Below are positions 18,402 through 27,139 of a stretch of 64,000 nucleotides of DNA, in pieces; within the stretch, counting starts at the first letter, position 1, and each line of letters opens with the position of its first letter. Position numbers and translations under genes: made by a program. The notes under the pieces were generated by a model. The model ran no database searches and was not told the DNA's origin. It was given only the letters and a program-made list of their open reading frames with translations. This DNA comes from Opitutaceae bacterium (GTDB taxonomy: Bacteria > Verrucomicrobiota > Verrucomicrobiia > Opitutales > Opitutaceae). The stretch spans positions 186,001 to 250,000 of the forward strand of contig JAQTYQ010000002.1 of the NCBI GenBank assembly GCA_028688225.1. Direction: 5' to 3'.

Positions 18402-19322
18402 ATGCGCATTGGAATAGGCCCGTCGACGTTTGCCCAGGAAGACCAGACCCCGCTGCAGATGTTGCAGCGCGCCGGGGCCACGGTCGTGCCCAATCCCGTG
18501 GGCCGGCGGCTTACGGAGTCCGAGGTGCGCGAGTATCTTGTCGCCGAGAGAATCGACGGTTTGTTGGCCGGCCTGGAGCCGCTGAACCGGAACGTCCTGA
18601 CCGCCGCGCGGCCGACGCTCCGGGCGGTGGCCCGCGTGGGCATCGGGGTCACCAATGTCGATCTGGCCGCATGCCGGGAACTGGGGATCCGATTCAGCTC
18701 GACGCCGGACGCGCCGTCCGAGGCCGTGGCGGAGATGACACTAGCGGCGCTCCTCTGCCTGGCCCGCAACCTGGAACCCATGAACCGGGCGATGCACGAG
18801 GGACAATGGCCGAAGATGATCTCGCGGAGCCTGCGGGAATTGACCGTCTTGGTGGTCGGATTCGGCCGGATCGGCCGCGCCACCGCGCGCCAGCTGGCGG
18901 GAGCTGGCAGCCAGATTCTTGTCTGCGATTCGTTCCTGGCGCCGGATGCACAATGCGAGTTTCCCAGGGTGACACTGGCGGAAGGACTCACGGCAGCCGA
19001 TGTCGTCACGCTGCACGCCAGCGGCGACCGGCCGCTGTTGGGTGATGCCGAGTTCGCCCTGGCCCGACCCGGGTTGATGGTGCTCAACTCGGCCCGCGGC
19101 GAACTTGTGGACGAAGGCGCGCTGGTCCGCGCGCTCGAATCGGGCCGTGTGGGCAAGGCGTGGTTTGATGCGTTCTGGCAGGAGCCCTACCGCGGCCCGC
19201 TCCTGCGGTTCCCGCAAGTCTTGCTGTCCCCGCACGCCTGCACCTATACCCGCCGCTGCCGGCTGGCGATGGAAGTGGAAGCGGTGAAAAACCTGCTGGG
19301 CGACCTCAAGACGCAACCGTGA
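18402..19322 (+). CDS. D-2-hydroxyacid dehydrogenase family protein
   Basis: A 306-residue protein related to phosphoglycerate dehydrogenase. The NAD site VVGFGRIGRATA is at about residue 153. The catalytic set is the arginine in NSARGELVD, the glutamate in WQEPYRGPLL, and the histidine in LLSPHACTYT. It would interconvert a 2-keto and a 2-hydroxy acid. In a cassette with a pyruvate aldolase and a KdsB-like enzyme, a ulosonic or glyceric-type acid is a reasonable substrate, by inference only. It starts 13 bases after the cyclase stop. Confidence 0.85.
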   Translation: MRIGIGPSTFAQEDQTPLQMLQRAGATVVPNPVGRRLTESEVREYLVAERIDGLLAGLEPLNRNVLTAARPTLRAVARVGIGVTNVDLAACRELGIRFSSTPDAPSEAVAEMTLAALLCLARNLEPMNRAMHEGQWPKMISRSLRELTVLVVGFGRIGRATARQLAGAGSQILVCDSFLAPDAQCEFPRVTLAEGLTAADVVTLHASGDRPLLGDAEFALARPGLMVLNSARGELVDEGALVRALESGRVGKAWFDAFWQEPYRGPLLRFPQVLLSPHACTYTRRCRLAMEVEAVKNLLGDLKTQP

Positions 19323-19385
19323 ACAATGGAGTGGGTCCGGTAAATTCTGCTAGGAACCGACGCAGTCTCAGATCAGCAGAAATTC

Positions 19386-19859
19386 ATGATTCTCGGTAAA
19401 CTCGACCAGCTCACAACTCAGGCGGGCCTTGGCACCCATCCGGTCTGGCGGGAGGCATTCGCGTGGATTGAACAACACGCGGCGAATCGGCCGCCCGGCA
19501 TCTACGAACTGCGGCAAAAGCGGATGTACGTCAATCTGCACGGCTACGCGACCAAGCCGCGGGCGGATTGCCGTTATGAGTGCCACGACGTCTACGTTGA
19601 CCTCCAATACTGCATTGCCGGCGGCGAGATCATCGAATGGCACCCGCGGGCTGATCTCGTGGCGAAAGACGCGTACGACGCGGCGAAGGACGTGGTGCAT
19701 TTCCATCCTCCGGACCGGCCGGCCGCCGTCATCCGCATGACGCCCGACAGCGCGGCGATCTTCTATCCCAATGACGGGCACATGCCCAAAATTGCGGACG
19801 GAATCAATCAGGCGGTTACAAAAGTCGTGATCAAGCTGGATGTCGGCCTGCTTCTCTAG
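19386..19859 (+). CDS. YhcH/YjgK/YiaL (NanQ-like) family protein
   Basis: A 157-residue cupin-fold protein. It contains MYVNLHGYATKPRADCRYECHDVYVDLQYCIAGGEIIEW and the later VIRMTPDSAAIFYPNDGHMPKI, the two conserved parts of the family with its histidine and glutamate residues. NanQ, a member, speeds the ring-form interconversion of sialic acid, so a family member here supports the idea that the cassette handles a 2-ulosonic acid. It is 63 bases after the dehydrogenase and 53 before the isomerase gene. Confidence 0.8.
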   Translation: MILGKLDQLTTQAGLGTHPVWREAFAWIEQHAANRPPGIYELRQKRMYVNLHGYATKPRADCRYECHDVYVDLQYCIAGGEIIEWHPRADLVAKDAYDAAKDVVHFHPPDRPAAVIRMTPDSAAIFYPNDGHMPKIADGINQAVTKVVIKLDVGLLL

Positions 19860-19912
19860 ACCAAGCCCTCTGGAGCCCGACAAGGAGTACCGGGGGGAAA
19901 CCCAATACCTAT

Positions 19913-20491
19913 ATGACTAATCTGGATCGTTGGCTGAATTCGTATGTTGAGGCACAAAAGCGGGCGTTGGACTCGATTCCGGTCGAGGCCTTGGGCCGCT
20001 TGATCGAAACCTTCCAAAAGGCCCTGGTGGAAGACCGGCAGATCTTCACCTGTGGCAACGGCGGCAGCGCCGCCAATGCCTCGCACTTCGCCACCGATCT
20101 GGGCAAGGGTTCGTCGGATGCGACAGGGAAGCGCTTCCGTGTCGTGTCCCTGACGGACAACGTGGCCTGGATGACGGCCCTAGCCAATGACTACGCCTAC
20201 GAGGATGTGTTTGTGCGCCAGTTGGAGAACTTCGCGCGCCCGGCCGATATCCTCCTGACGATGAGCGTGAGCGGCAACTCGCCCAACGTCGTGAAAGCGG
20301 TCAAATGGGCCAAGGCGAACGGCCTGCATACCGTCGCCCTGGTCGGAGGCAAACGCGGGCAACTGGCCGACATCGCCCATGAAGTGATTATGGTGAACTC
20401 CGCCCATTTTGGCCAGGTCGAGGATGCGCACATGGGCATCTGCCACATGCTCTGTTACGCGTTCATGGAAACCCTGAAGCCGGCGGAGTGA
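19913..20491 (+). CDS. GmhA-like SIS-domain phosphoheptose isomerase
   Basis: A 192-residue SIS protein of GmhA length. The motifs FTCGNGGSAANASHFATDLGKG (about residues 43-64, the phosphate-binding loop), SLTDNVAWMTALANDYAYEDVF, LTMSVSGNSPNVVKAV and QVEDAHMGICHM match GmhA, including the glutamate and histidine used in isomerisation. GmhA turns sedoheptulose 7-phosphate into D-glycero-D-manno-heptose 7-phosphate. No HldE/GmhB-type gene follows, so it may supply another C7 pathway here. Sedoheptulose 7-phosphate is also the substrate of some AroB-like cyclases, a link worth testing. Confidence 0.85.
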   Translation: MTNLDRWLNSYVEAQKRALDSIPVEALGRLIETFQKALVEDRQIFTCGNGGSAANASHFATDLGKGSSDATGKRFRVVSLTDNVAWMTALANDYAYEDVFVRQLENFARPADILLTMSVSGNSPNVVKAVKWAKANGLHTVALVGGKRGQLADIAHEVIMVNSAHFGQVEDAHMGICHMLCYAFMETLKPAE

Positions 20492-20575
20492 TACCCCAAT
20501 TGATCAACAGTCGTTTCCTTTGCGTAGTATGGGGGAGCAAGGCCGGCCGACTGCATTGCTGGGGAGATGGAGCTG

Positions 20576-21646
20576 ATGAGTTTGACGTCACCCCAAGGGT
20601 CTAAATCCAAGCCCGATGGCCTGATGCCGAAGCATTACAAATTTCTCGATCTCTCGGGCTACGCCTTTACCGGCAAGCACGCGGTCATCGACCTGATGAG
20701 GGAGTTTGAAGGCTATCATGTCCCGCATTTTGCCTTCGAATTCTGCCTGCTGCGCATCCAAGGCGGCATTCTCGACCTGAAGACGGCGCTGGTTGACGAC
20801 TGGTCGCCCATCCGGTCCGATGCCGCCATCCGGCGCTTCAAGAAGATTGTGAGGAGGGTGGGCGCCAAAAACTCCTGGCTTGACCCCCGGACCTGGTCGG
20901 AAGGCATCGGCATGAACTACGACGAATATTTCAATCACCGGTTCTTTGAGCTGTCCGACAGGTATGTGGCAGACTTGGTGGATGTTTCGTGGCGGGCGGC
21001 TTGGCCCTTTGCCATGGCAGACTGGAGCAGTCTGGAGCTTTTTTCCCGTCGACTGCAGCGCCGTCTCGGCCGCAAAGACGCCTATGAGGTGGAAATGGTC
21101 CTGGCTCCGACCGAAAATTTCCTGCCGGCCACGCGACGTTATTTGTGTGACCTCCTGAGTTCTAACGTGGGGGCGGACACGACCACGATCGTCATGCACA
21201 ATGCCTTTGAACCATTCAATCCATACCGTTCGCTCGACCTCTTTGAATCAGCCAAGTGCATCATTGTCGATCGCGACCCAAGGGACAACTTTGTTGCCAT
21301 GTCTCCGTACAAGGTCCTCGCTTTGCCAGCTGCTGAATTTGTCAAACGTTATCGGGTCTATCGGTTGGCGGCCAAGAGGTATTTGGAGCCATCCAACCAA
21401 ATCCTTAGGATCCAATACGAAGATTTGGTTTTAAGGTACGAGGAGACACTCGTGCGCATTCTGGACTTTCTTGGTGAATCGAGATCGTCGCATGTACGGC
21501 CGCAGCAGTTTTTCAATCCGACGATCTCAGCCAAAAACATCGGCATCTGGAAAACCTATCCGGACCAGGCGGAAATCGATCAGATCGCCGGAGCATTGTC
21601 GGACTTCTGTTACAAACACACACCGACTGGGGGTGGCGGGGCCTGA
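20576..21646 (+). CDS. Sulfotransferase-family protein
   Basis: A protein of about 356 residues resembling bacterial sulfotransferases. The N-terminal LSGYAFTGKHAVIDLMREF takes the place of the PAPS 5'-phosphosulfate loop, and the later CIIVDRDPRDNFVAM matches the 3'-phosphate-binding RDPRD motif. QYEDLVLRYEETL is also typical. It may add sulfate to the surface glycan. ATG 20576 is preferred over ATG 20567 because GGGGAG at 20561-20566 gives a nine-base spacing. GC content is lower here than in the cassette upstream. No PAPS-making genes are in the window. Confidence 0.72.
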   Translation: MSLTSPQGSKSKPDGLMPKHYKFLDLSGYAFTGKHAVIDLMREFEGYHVPHFAFEFCLLRIQGGILDLKTALVDDWSPIRSDAAIRRFKKIVRRVGAKNSWLDPRTWSEGIGMNYDEYFNHRFFELSDRYVADLVDVSWRAAWPFAMADWSSLELFSRRLQRRLGRKDAYEVEMVLAPTENFLPATRRYLCDLLSSNVGADTTTIVMHNAFEPFNPYRSLDLFESAKCIIVDRDPRDNFVAMSPYKVLALPAAEFVKRYRVYRLAAKRYLEPSNQILRIQYEDLVLRYEETLVRILDFLGESRSSHVRPQQFFNPTISAKNIGIWKTYPDQAEIDQIAGALSDFCYKHTPTGGGGA

Positions 21647-21677
21647 CGGTCTCGTGCTACAAGTGGTGGGGAACGAG

Positions 21678-22943
21678 ATGACAATCCGGTTCTTTTTCCC
21701 CTATCGGGCACCCAGCGGCGTATGCTCGGCATTTGCGCGCATGGCTGAAGAGCTCGCCACACGCGTCGGGATAAAAACCGCCGTGCTGGACTATAAAGAC
21801 GGGTATTTGCGCCGTTCGCTGAACGGGACAAGCCGCGTCATGATCGAGGATTTTGAGAATAATCGCAGGGTGGTCATACCGGAAGGAGATGTCTTGGTGA
21901 TGCAGGCAAGCTCTCCCTCCTGCTTGAGGAGCGAGTTCGCCTTCCACCCGGGAGCCCGGCTGGTTTTCTGGCAGCTTCATCCCTATAACTTCATTCCCAA
22001 CCTGATCCCCTTGGTGCCCAACGGAGCTTGGCTGGCCCGGAGACCCGGAATCTACCGGACGCTGCTCAAGGTGTTCCACGGCACCAAGCGGCGGCAAATG
22101 ATCGGGTTCATCAGCCTCCTGAATCGCAAGCGAGCCTTGTTCTTTTATGAACAGCCATCCCTGCGGCTGGCAGAGCGATTGCTTGGCTGCAGCGTGGCGG
22201 ATCCGATCATGCTGCCGGTGCCGATAGGCGTCCCGGCCGCACCGTCCCGTCATGCCCGGCTCGCGCAGGATGGCATCCAGGTAGCCTGGGTGGGCCGCCT
22301 CTATGATTTCAAAATCCACATCCTGGCGCACACCTTGCAGCGCTTTTCCGATTATGCCTGGCAACATCAGACCGCCATCACGTTCCATGTGATCGGGGAC
22401 GGACCGGAAAGCATGCGGCTCAATGGACTCAAGGTTGAGCACCGCTTCTTCAAGCTCCTCCGAATCGCGGATATGGATCTAAAATCTCTCGCCGACTATC
22501 TCGCCTCGAAGGTGGACCTGGTCACCGCCATGGGAACCTCGGCGATGGAGGGCGCGCGGCTCGGTCTGCCGGCGATCATTCTGGATCTCTCTTACGGCCC
22601 GGTTGCTCCTGGTTATCGCTTCCGGTGGCTGTATGAGACCAAAGGATTTGACTTGGGACACACCATCAGCAGCGAGGACTGCAATCCGGACCATGACGTC
22701 CTGCCGGGAATGATGGAGGCCGTCCGCACCGATTACGAAGCGCTGGGAAGGAAGTGCTTCGATTATTGTCTACATAATCACAGTTTGCCGGTCGTCGCGA
22801 ACCGGTTCGTCGAATTGGTGCGATCGTCCTCGCTTAACTACGGTGACATACCCGAAGCGTTGCTGAGGAAAAGCTTCCCGCGGCGCCTGCATGAGCGGTG
22901 GCGGTCAAGAGCCACGGGAACTACCAAAAGCAAGGCGGCCTGA
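21678..22943 (+). CDS. Glycosyltransferase, GT4-like
   Basis: A protein of about 421 residues that fits a two-domain GT-B glycosyltransferase. The N-terminal half contains FFFPYRAPSGVCSAFARMAEEL, the usual opening with a G-rich turn. The C-terminal half has IQVAWVGRLYDFKIH and HVIGDGPESMRL, as in GT4 enzymes, but the usual E-x7-E site is replaced by SAMEGARLGLPAIIL, keeping one glutamate. It probably adds a sugar to the lipid-linked repeat unit. ATG 21678 starts 31 bases after the sulfotransferase stop. The lower GC suggests recent transfer of this pair. Confidence 0.7.
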   Translation: MTIRFFFPYRAPSGVCSAFARMAEELATRVGIKTAVLDYKDGYLRRSLNGTSRVMIEDFENNRRVVIPEGDVLVMQASSPSCLRSEFAFHPGARLVFWQLHPYNFIPNLIPLVPNGAWLARRPGIYRTLLKVFHGTKRRQMIGFISLLNRKRALFFYEQPSLRLAERLLGCSVADPIMLPVPIGVPAAPSRHARLAQDGIQVAWVGRLYDFKIHILAHTLQRFSDYAWQHQTAITFHVIGDGPESMRLNGLKVEHRFFKLLRIADMDLKSLADYLASKVDLVTAMGTSAMEGARLGLPAIILDLSYGPVAPGYRFRWLYETKGFDLGHTISSEDCNPDHDVLPGMMEAVRTDYEALGRKCFDYCLHNHSLPVVANRFVELVRSSSLNYGDIPEALLRKSFPRRLHERWRSRATGTTKSKAA

Positions 22944-22971
22944 AATTAATAAGAAATCGCAATTCAATCAT

Positions 22972-24090
22972 ATGATACCTGTACAAAGACCGGAACTCGG
23001 CGAAGATGAACTCAAGGCGGTCGGTGCCGTCTTCAACTCCCGTTGGCTGGGACTGGGGGCGACGACCAAGGAGTTCGAGGTCCGCCTGAAGGACATCCTG
23101 GGCGTCAAACACGTCCTGGCGGTGAACACTGGGACTTCCGCGCTCCATCTCGCCATCGAGGCGCTGCAGCTCAAGCTGGGCGATGAGGTGATCGTGCCCT
23201 CGCTGACCTTCGTGGCCTCGGTCCAGGCCATCCTGATGGCCGGGCTCAAGCCGGTTTTCTGCGAGGTATTGCCTGAGACCCTCAACCTCGATCTTGAAAG
23301 CGTCAAAAGGGTCATCACCCCCCGGGCCCGGGTGATCATGCCGGTGCACTACAGCGGGCTGGCCTGCGAAATGGACGAGATCCTCGCCTATGCCAAGTCC
23401 CGGCAATTAAGGGTCGTCGAGGATGCGGCCCATGCCTTCGGTTCGGCCTACAAGGGCCGGAAGGTGGGCACCCTGGGTGACCTGACCTGCTTCAGCTTCG
23501 ACCCGATCAAGAACATCACCTGTGGCGAAGGCGGCGCCGTCACCACCGACAATGACGAGCTGGCCGGCATCATGATTCCCAAGCGCATCCTGGGCATCGA
23601 AAACGACACCTGGAGCCGTTATCGCAACGAGCGGAACTGGTCTTACGAGGTCGTGACCCCTGGCTATCGCTACCACCTGCCGAACATCAACGCGGCGATC
23701 GGGCTGGTCCAGTTGGACAAGATGGGACGATTCCGGGAACGGAAGTCCGCCATCGTGCGCCGTTACGACGAGGCCTTGGCGGGCCTCGACGGCCTGAGCC
23801 TGATCCGGCGCAACCTCGATGACACCTTCCCCTTCTGTTATATCGTCCGGATCCTGCGGGGCCGGAGGAACGCGCTGGCCGCGCACCTGAAAGCCCTCGG
23901 GGTCATCACGGGGGTCCACTATATTCCCAATCACCTGCAGCCCCTGTTCCAGGCCCAGCGGCAGCCCCTGCCGGTGACCGAGCAGCTCTTCGAAGAGATC
24001 ATCACGCTCCCGCTGTTTTACGAAATGACCGACGGCGAGGTCGAGCAGGTGGTGAACGGGGTCCGGACGTTTTTTACCCAGGCAAAATAA
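22972..24090 (+). CDS. DegT/DnrJ/EryC1/StrS aminotransferase
   Basis: A 372-residue PLP-dependent sugar aminotransferase. It has VNTGTSALHLAIEAL, the PLP aspartate in VVEDAAHAFGSAYKGRKVG, and the Schiff-base lysine in CFSFDPIKNITCGEGGAV (about residue 181). It is a separate paralogue of those at 10104 and 32450 and resembles perosamine or 4-keto-sugar transaminases. ATG 22972 is used; an upstream methionine at 22891 lies inside the glycosyltransferase gene. The RmlC-like cupin gene follows after 10 bases. Confidence 0.88.
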   Translation: MIPVQRPELGEDELKAVGAVFNSRWLGLGATTKEFEVRLKDILGVKHVLAVNTGTSALHLAIEALQLKLGDEVIVPSLTFVASVQAILMAGLKPVFCEVLPETLNLDLESVKRVITPRARVIMPVHYSGLACEMDEILAYAKSRQLRVVEDAAHAFGSAYKGRKVGTLGDLTCFSFDPIKNITCGEGGAVTTDNDELAGIMIPKRILGIENDTWSRYRNERNWSYEVVTPGYRYHLPNINAAIGLVQLDKMGRFRERKSAIVRRYDEALAGLDGLSLIRRNLDDTFPFCYIVRILRGRRNALAAHLKALGVITGVHYIPNHLQPLFQAQRQPLPVTEQLFEEIITLPLFYEMTDGEVEQVVNGVRTFFTQAK

Positions 24091-24100
24091 GAAGGCGCTT

Positions 24101-24550
24101 ATGAACATAAAAACCTACCCGCATCCCCGCTACGTCACCAAGAACGCGCAGGGCCAGCCGAACGGGTGGCTGGTGCCCATCTTCAATGTCCACGAAAGCC
24201 CCGTCGCGCCGGCGCAGTTTCCCCAGCAGGTGTATCTCACCGTCGTCGCCCCGGGCCAAGTCAAGGGCCCGCACCTGCATCTCAGCCGGTGGGGGCTTTT
24301 CACCTGCATCAAGGGGGATGCCCGGATAATCGTGCGGACGGAGGCCGGGTACGAGGAGCATCTCACGGGCGAAAGCCACGGTTTTGCCACCGTGCAGGTC
24401 CCGGCCGGCATTCCCGCCGCGCTGCAGAACATCGGCCGGGAGGAAGCCTACATCCTGAACATGCCGGCGCCCGCCTGGCGACCCGACGCCCAGGACGAAC
24501 ACGACGTGAGCTTTGCCGACTATGACTTCACTTGGCCGAGGACATCCTGA
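24101..24550 (+). CDS. RmlC-like cupin, probable nucleotide-sugar epimerase/isomerase
   Basis: A 149-residue single-domain cupin. The core KGPHLHLSRWGLFTCIKGDARIIVRT followed by VQVPAGIPAALQNIG matches RmlC-type dTDP-4-keto-6-deoxy-sugar epimerases, with the paired histidines in PHLH. Such enzymes epimerise or isomerise keto sugars. Next to the aminotransferase at 22972 it could set the ring position or stereochemistry before amination. A WxcM/FdtA-type ketoisomerase is an alternative reading. Confidence 0.7.
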   Translation: MNIKTYPHPRYVTKNAQGQPNGWLVPIFNVHESPVAPAQFPQQVYLTVVAPGQVKGPHLHLSRWGLFTCIKGDARIIVRTEAGYEEHLTGESHGFATVQVPAGIPAALQNIGREEAYILNMPAPAWRPDAQDEHDVSFADYDFTWPRTS

Positions 24551-24554
24551 GCGA

Positions 24555-25487
24555 ATGAATCCGACCGTCAGCGTCAACCTGTGCTGCTACAACTCAGAGA
24601 AGTACCTGGAGGAGACCCTCCAGAGTGTCTTCGCGCAGACATTCAAGGATTGGGAATTGGTGATCGTCAACGACGGCTCGACGGACGCGACGGACGCCAT
24701 CATCCGGAAGCACATCGCAGCGGGCCGGCCGATCGTGTACCACCTCCAGCCGAATGCCGGGCTGGCCCCTTCCCGCAACCAAGCGCTCCGGCTGTCCCGC
24801 GGGAAATACATCGCATTCCTGGACCATGACGATATCCTGCTGCCCGATGCCCTGGAGAACCAGGTCCGCCACATCGAGGAGGGGAAGGCCGCCCTTTCAT
24901 ACGGTGGGTACATCGTCATCAATACAAAGGGAGTGGAAAAGAAGCGTCTGCTTCCACGCCACCGAAGCGGCTTCTTGTTGGGGAAGTTGTTGCGGCGTTA
25001 CGAGATGTTTGCACCTTCCGGAGTCCTGGTCGACCGCCAGGCCCTGTTGGATCTGAAACTGGAATTCGACCCGAATCTGACCATGACGGAAGACTACTGC
25101 CTGTTTCTGCTGGTTGCGGCGGAACGTCGGATTGCGGTCTCGCCGTGCATCATCTCGAAAGTGAGAGTGCATGTCGATTCTCTCACCACACGGAGCATGG
25201 GACGGTGGGCTTCGGAATTCGACTACACGCACAATCTGATCCAGCAGCGTCATCCGGGAATCCAGGCAGAGTACGCTGCGGATTTCCGGCAGGCGAACGC
25301 CCGGAGCCACTACGCTCACGCCCTCTGGATGGCAAAACAGGGGCGGAGAGATGACGCGACCCGGGAGCTGCGCAAGATTATATTTGTCTCGCCGAAATAC
25401 CTTGCCCTTTTCCTCGTGCTGTTGGCCTCACCAACGCTGTGGAACAAACTTGAATCCAAGCTATCCAGCAACCGAGACCTGGATTAG
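24555..25487 (+). CDS. Glycosyltransferase family 2
   Basis: A 310-residue GT-A glycosyltransferase. It begins VSVNLCCYNSEKYLEETLQSVFAQTF, has VNDGSTDATDAIIRKH for nucleotide binding, and the metal-binding motif FLDHDDILLPDAL (about residue 90). An acceptor-side acidic stretch reads MTEDYCLFLL. It adds one sugar of the repeat unit on the cytoplasmic face. The real start is ATG 24555, four bases after the cupin stop. The C-terminal part has a short hydrophobic stretch before the stop. Confidence 0.88.
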   Translation: MNPTVSVNLCCYNSEKYLEETLQSVFAQTFKDWELVIVNDGSTDATDAIIRKHIAAGRPIVYHLQPNAGLAPSRNQALRLSRGKYIAFLDHDDILLPDALENQVRHIEEGKAALSYGGYIVINTKGVEKKRLLPRHRSGFLLGKLLRRYEMFAPSGVLVDRQALLDLKLEFDPNLTMTEDYCLFLLVAAERRIAVSPCIISKVRVHVDSLTTRSMGRWASEFDYTHNLIQQRHPGIQAEYAADFRQANARSHYAHALWMAKQGRRDDATRELRKIIFVSPKYLALFLVLLASPTLWNKLESKLSSNRDLD

Positions 25488-25497
25488 GCCGGCAGCC

Positions 25498-27060
25498 ATG
25501 AGGCCGCTCGCTGCGTTCGCCCGCGCACTGGCGCTCGCAATCACTTTTCTGGTGGTGCAGCTGGCGGTCGGTTGCAGTTGGGAAGCCTGCTTGGGCTTTG
25601 CCCTCACCCTCTTTTTCGGCTGGTGCGCGTGCGAAGCCGCCACGCCGTGGCGGTCCCTCTTGGGACTTCTGACCATCTCCTTATACGGCAAGACGGTGTT
25701 GTTCGGTTGTGTGGCCAAGACGCTGTTGCTGCAGCCGATGGACATAGGCTTGCACGCGCCAGCCGAGACGGGGGCTGTATTCGCCCTCGGGTTTGCCGGA
25801 GTCTGGCTGGCGGTGCTGCTCTTGCGGTTGCTGCCGCTGCCGGCGCGCCCGCTGCTCCGAAGCCCGGCGAGCCCCCGGTCCTGGCTGGTGCTTTGGCTGG
25901 CCTTTTTGTTGCTGGGCGGCGCCGGCTGGTTTTTCTCCTTCCACGGCAATATCGACATCGTAATCAAGAGCGAAGCGGATGTGGCGGCAGCATCGGGCCG
26001 GACATTTGAAGCGGCAAACATGTTCGCCCTGTTCCTGCCGTTTGCGCCGGCGGCGGCGGTCTTTTACCTTTCTGCGCGGGGGAACAAGAGATTGATCAGC
26101 CATCCGCTGGTGATTGTCAGCGTGTTGCTGGGGGCCATCCCGGGTATCTTGGAGGCAAGAAAGAGCCCCATTTTGATGCCGTTCGCGGCAGTATGGCTGA
26201 GCGTGCTGTTACTCCGCGGCCTCTGGTACAAGCCCCTGTGGTCGTGGACGGTCGCGTGCCTGATGATGTTGATGATAATCGTCTACCCGTTTGTGGAATT
26301 CGGCCGCTTCGCCATCGAGCGCGGGCGGATTGGTGAGCGGGTCGACGTCATCAAGGAGGTGGCCGGCATGTTTCTCTCGGGCGCATCGTACAAAGAGATG
26401 TACGCCGGGGCGGTGGAGACGGATCTGGCCGTGATGCAGACGCCCTACATGCCGAAAGTTGCGGCGTCGCTGGACAGGTTTGTCCGATACTTCGATGCCA
26501 GCAGGCTGGTGGACGCCACGTTGACTTCCGGCAGATATACCGGATTCTACACGATAGAGTGGGGGTTGCGGCAAATTCCACCGCGCAGTCTTTCACCCGA
26601 CAAGCCGCTGGGTTTTGTAAACAACTGGCTCACACGTTACACGGGTGACACCGTCGAGACCGATGAAAGAACCCAGATGGCTTACGGCTTCATGGCTTCA
26701 TTTTTCAACGCCTTCGGTTATGGCGGCGCCTTTGTTGGTTCCTTCCTCCTGTTCGGCGGCATGATTTATTGGGTGCGCCTTTTCGGCGAAAGTCGCACCG
26801 GCCCCACGATCTGGATGATCGTGATGTTTTTCCTGTTCGACACCAGTTTGGCGGAGGACAGCGCCGGGGCGATGCTACCGCGCGTCTGGCTTCCGGTGAC
26901 ACTCTTCCTTTACAGCATCGCCGTGCATCTGTTCTCCTCGAGGATCCTGGGTGGACTGATGCGGTCGGTCGGAGCAGTCTCGGAGCGCGGGCGGGACCTC
27001 AGCCCCAACGGTCCAGGCAAGCCCTCCAGTTCGGTAGCGGTCAATGATCTGCCCTCCTGA
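25498..27060 (+). CDS. Wzy-like O-antigen polymerase (membrane protein)
   Basis: A protein of about 520 residues with ten or more membrane segments and a large periplasmic-type loop (about residues 285-400) between TM groups, the general build of Wzy polymerases. There is no strong sequence signature, as usual for this family. The call rests on topology and on its place beside glycosyltransferases in a locus that also has Wzx. ATG 25498 is chosen; a longer frame from 25351 overlaps the glycosyltransferase gene in another frame. Confidence 0.72.
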   Translation: MRPLAAFARALALAITFLVVQLAVGCSWEACLGFALTLFFGWCACEAATPWRSLLGLLTISLYGKTVLFGCVAKTLLLQPMDIGLHAPAETGAVFALGFAGVWLAVLLLRLLPLPARPLLRSPASPRSWLVLWLAFLLLGGAGWFFSFHGNIDIVIKSEADVAAASGRTFEAANMFALFLPFAPAAAVFYLSARGNKRLISHPLVIVSVLLGAIPGILEARKSPILMPFAAVWLSVLLLRGLWYKPLWSWTVACLMMLMIIVYPFVEFGRFAIERGRIGERVDVIKEVAGMFLSGASYKEMYAGAVETDLAVMQTPYMPKVAASLDRFVRYFDASRLVDATLTSGRYTGFYTIEWGLRQIPPRSLSPDKPLGFVNNWLTRYTGDTVETDERTQMAYGFMASFFNAFGYGGAFVGSFLLFGGMIYWVRLFGESRTGPTIWMIVMFFLFDTSLAEDSAGAMLPRVWLPVTLFLYSIAVHLFSSRILGGLMRSVGAVSERGRDLSPNGPGKPSSSVAVNDLPS

Positions 27061-27139
27061 AAACCGGGGCCGTGTGAAAATGGTGTCCTGAGCGGGCTAA
27101 GACCTCGGAAGATCTGACCCGGACAGCCACAAACGAATA

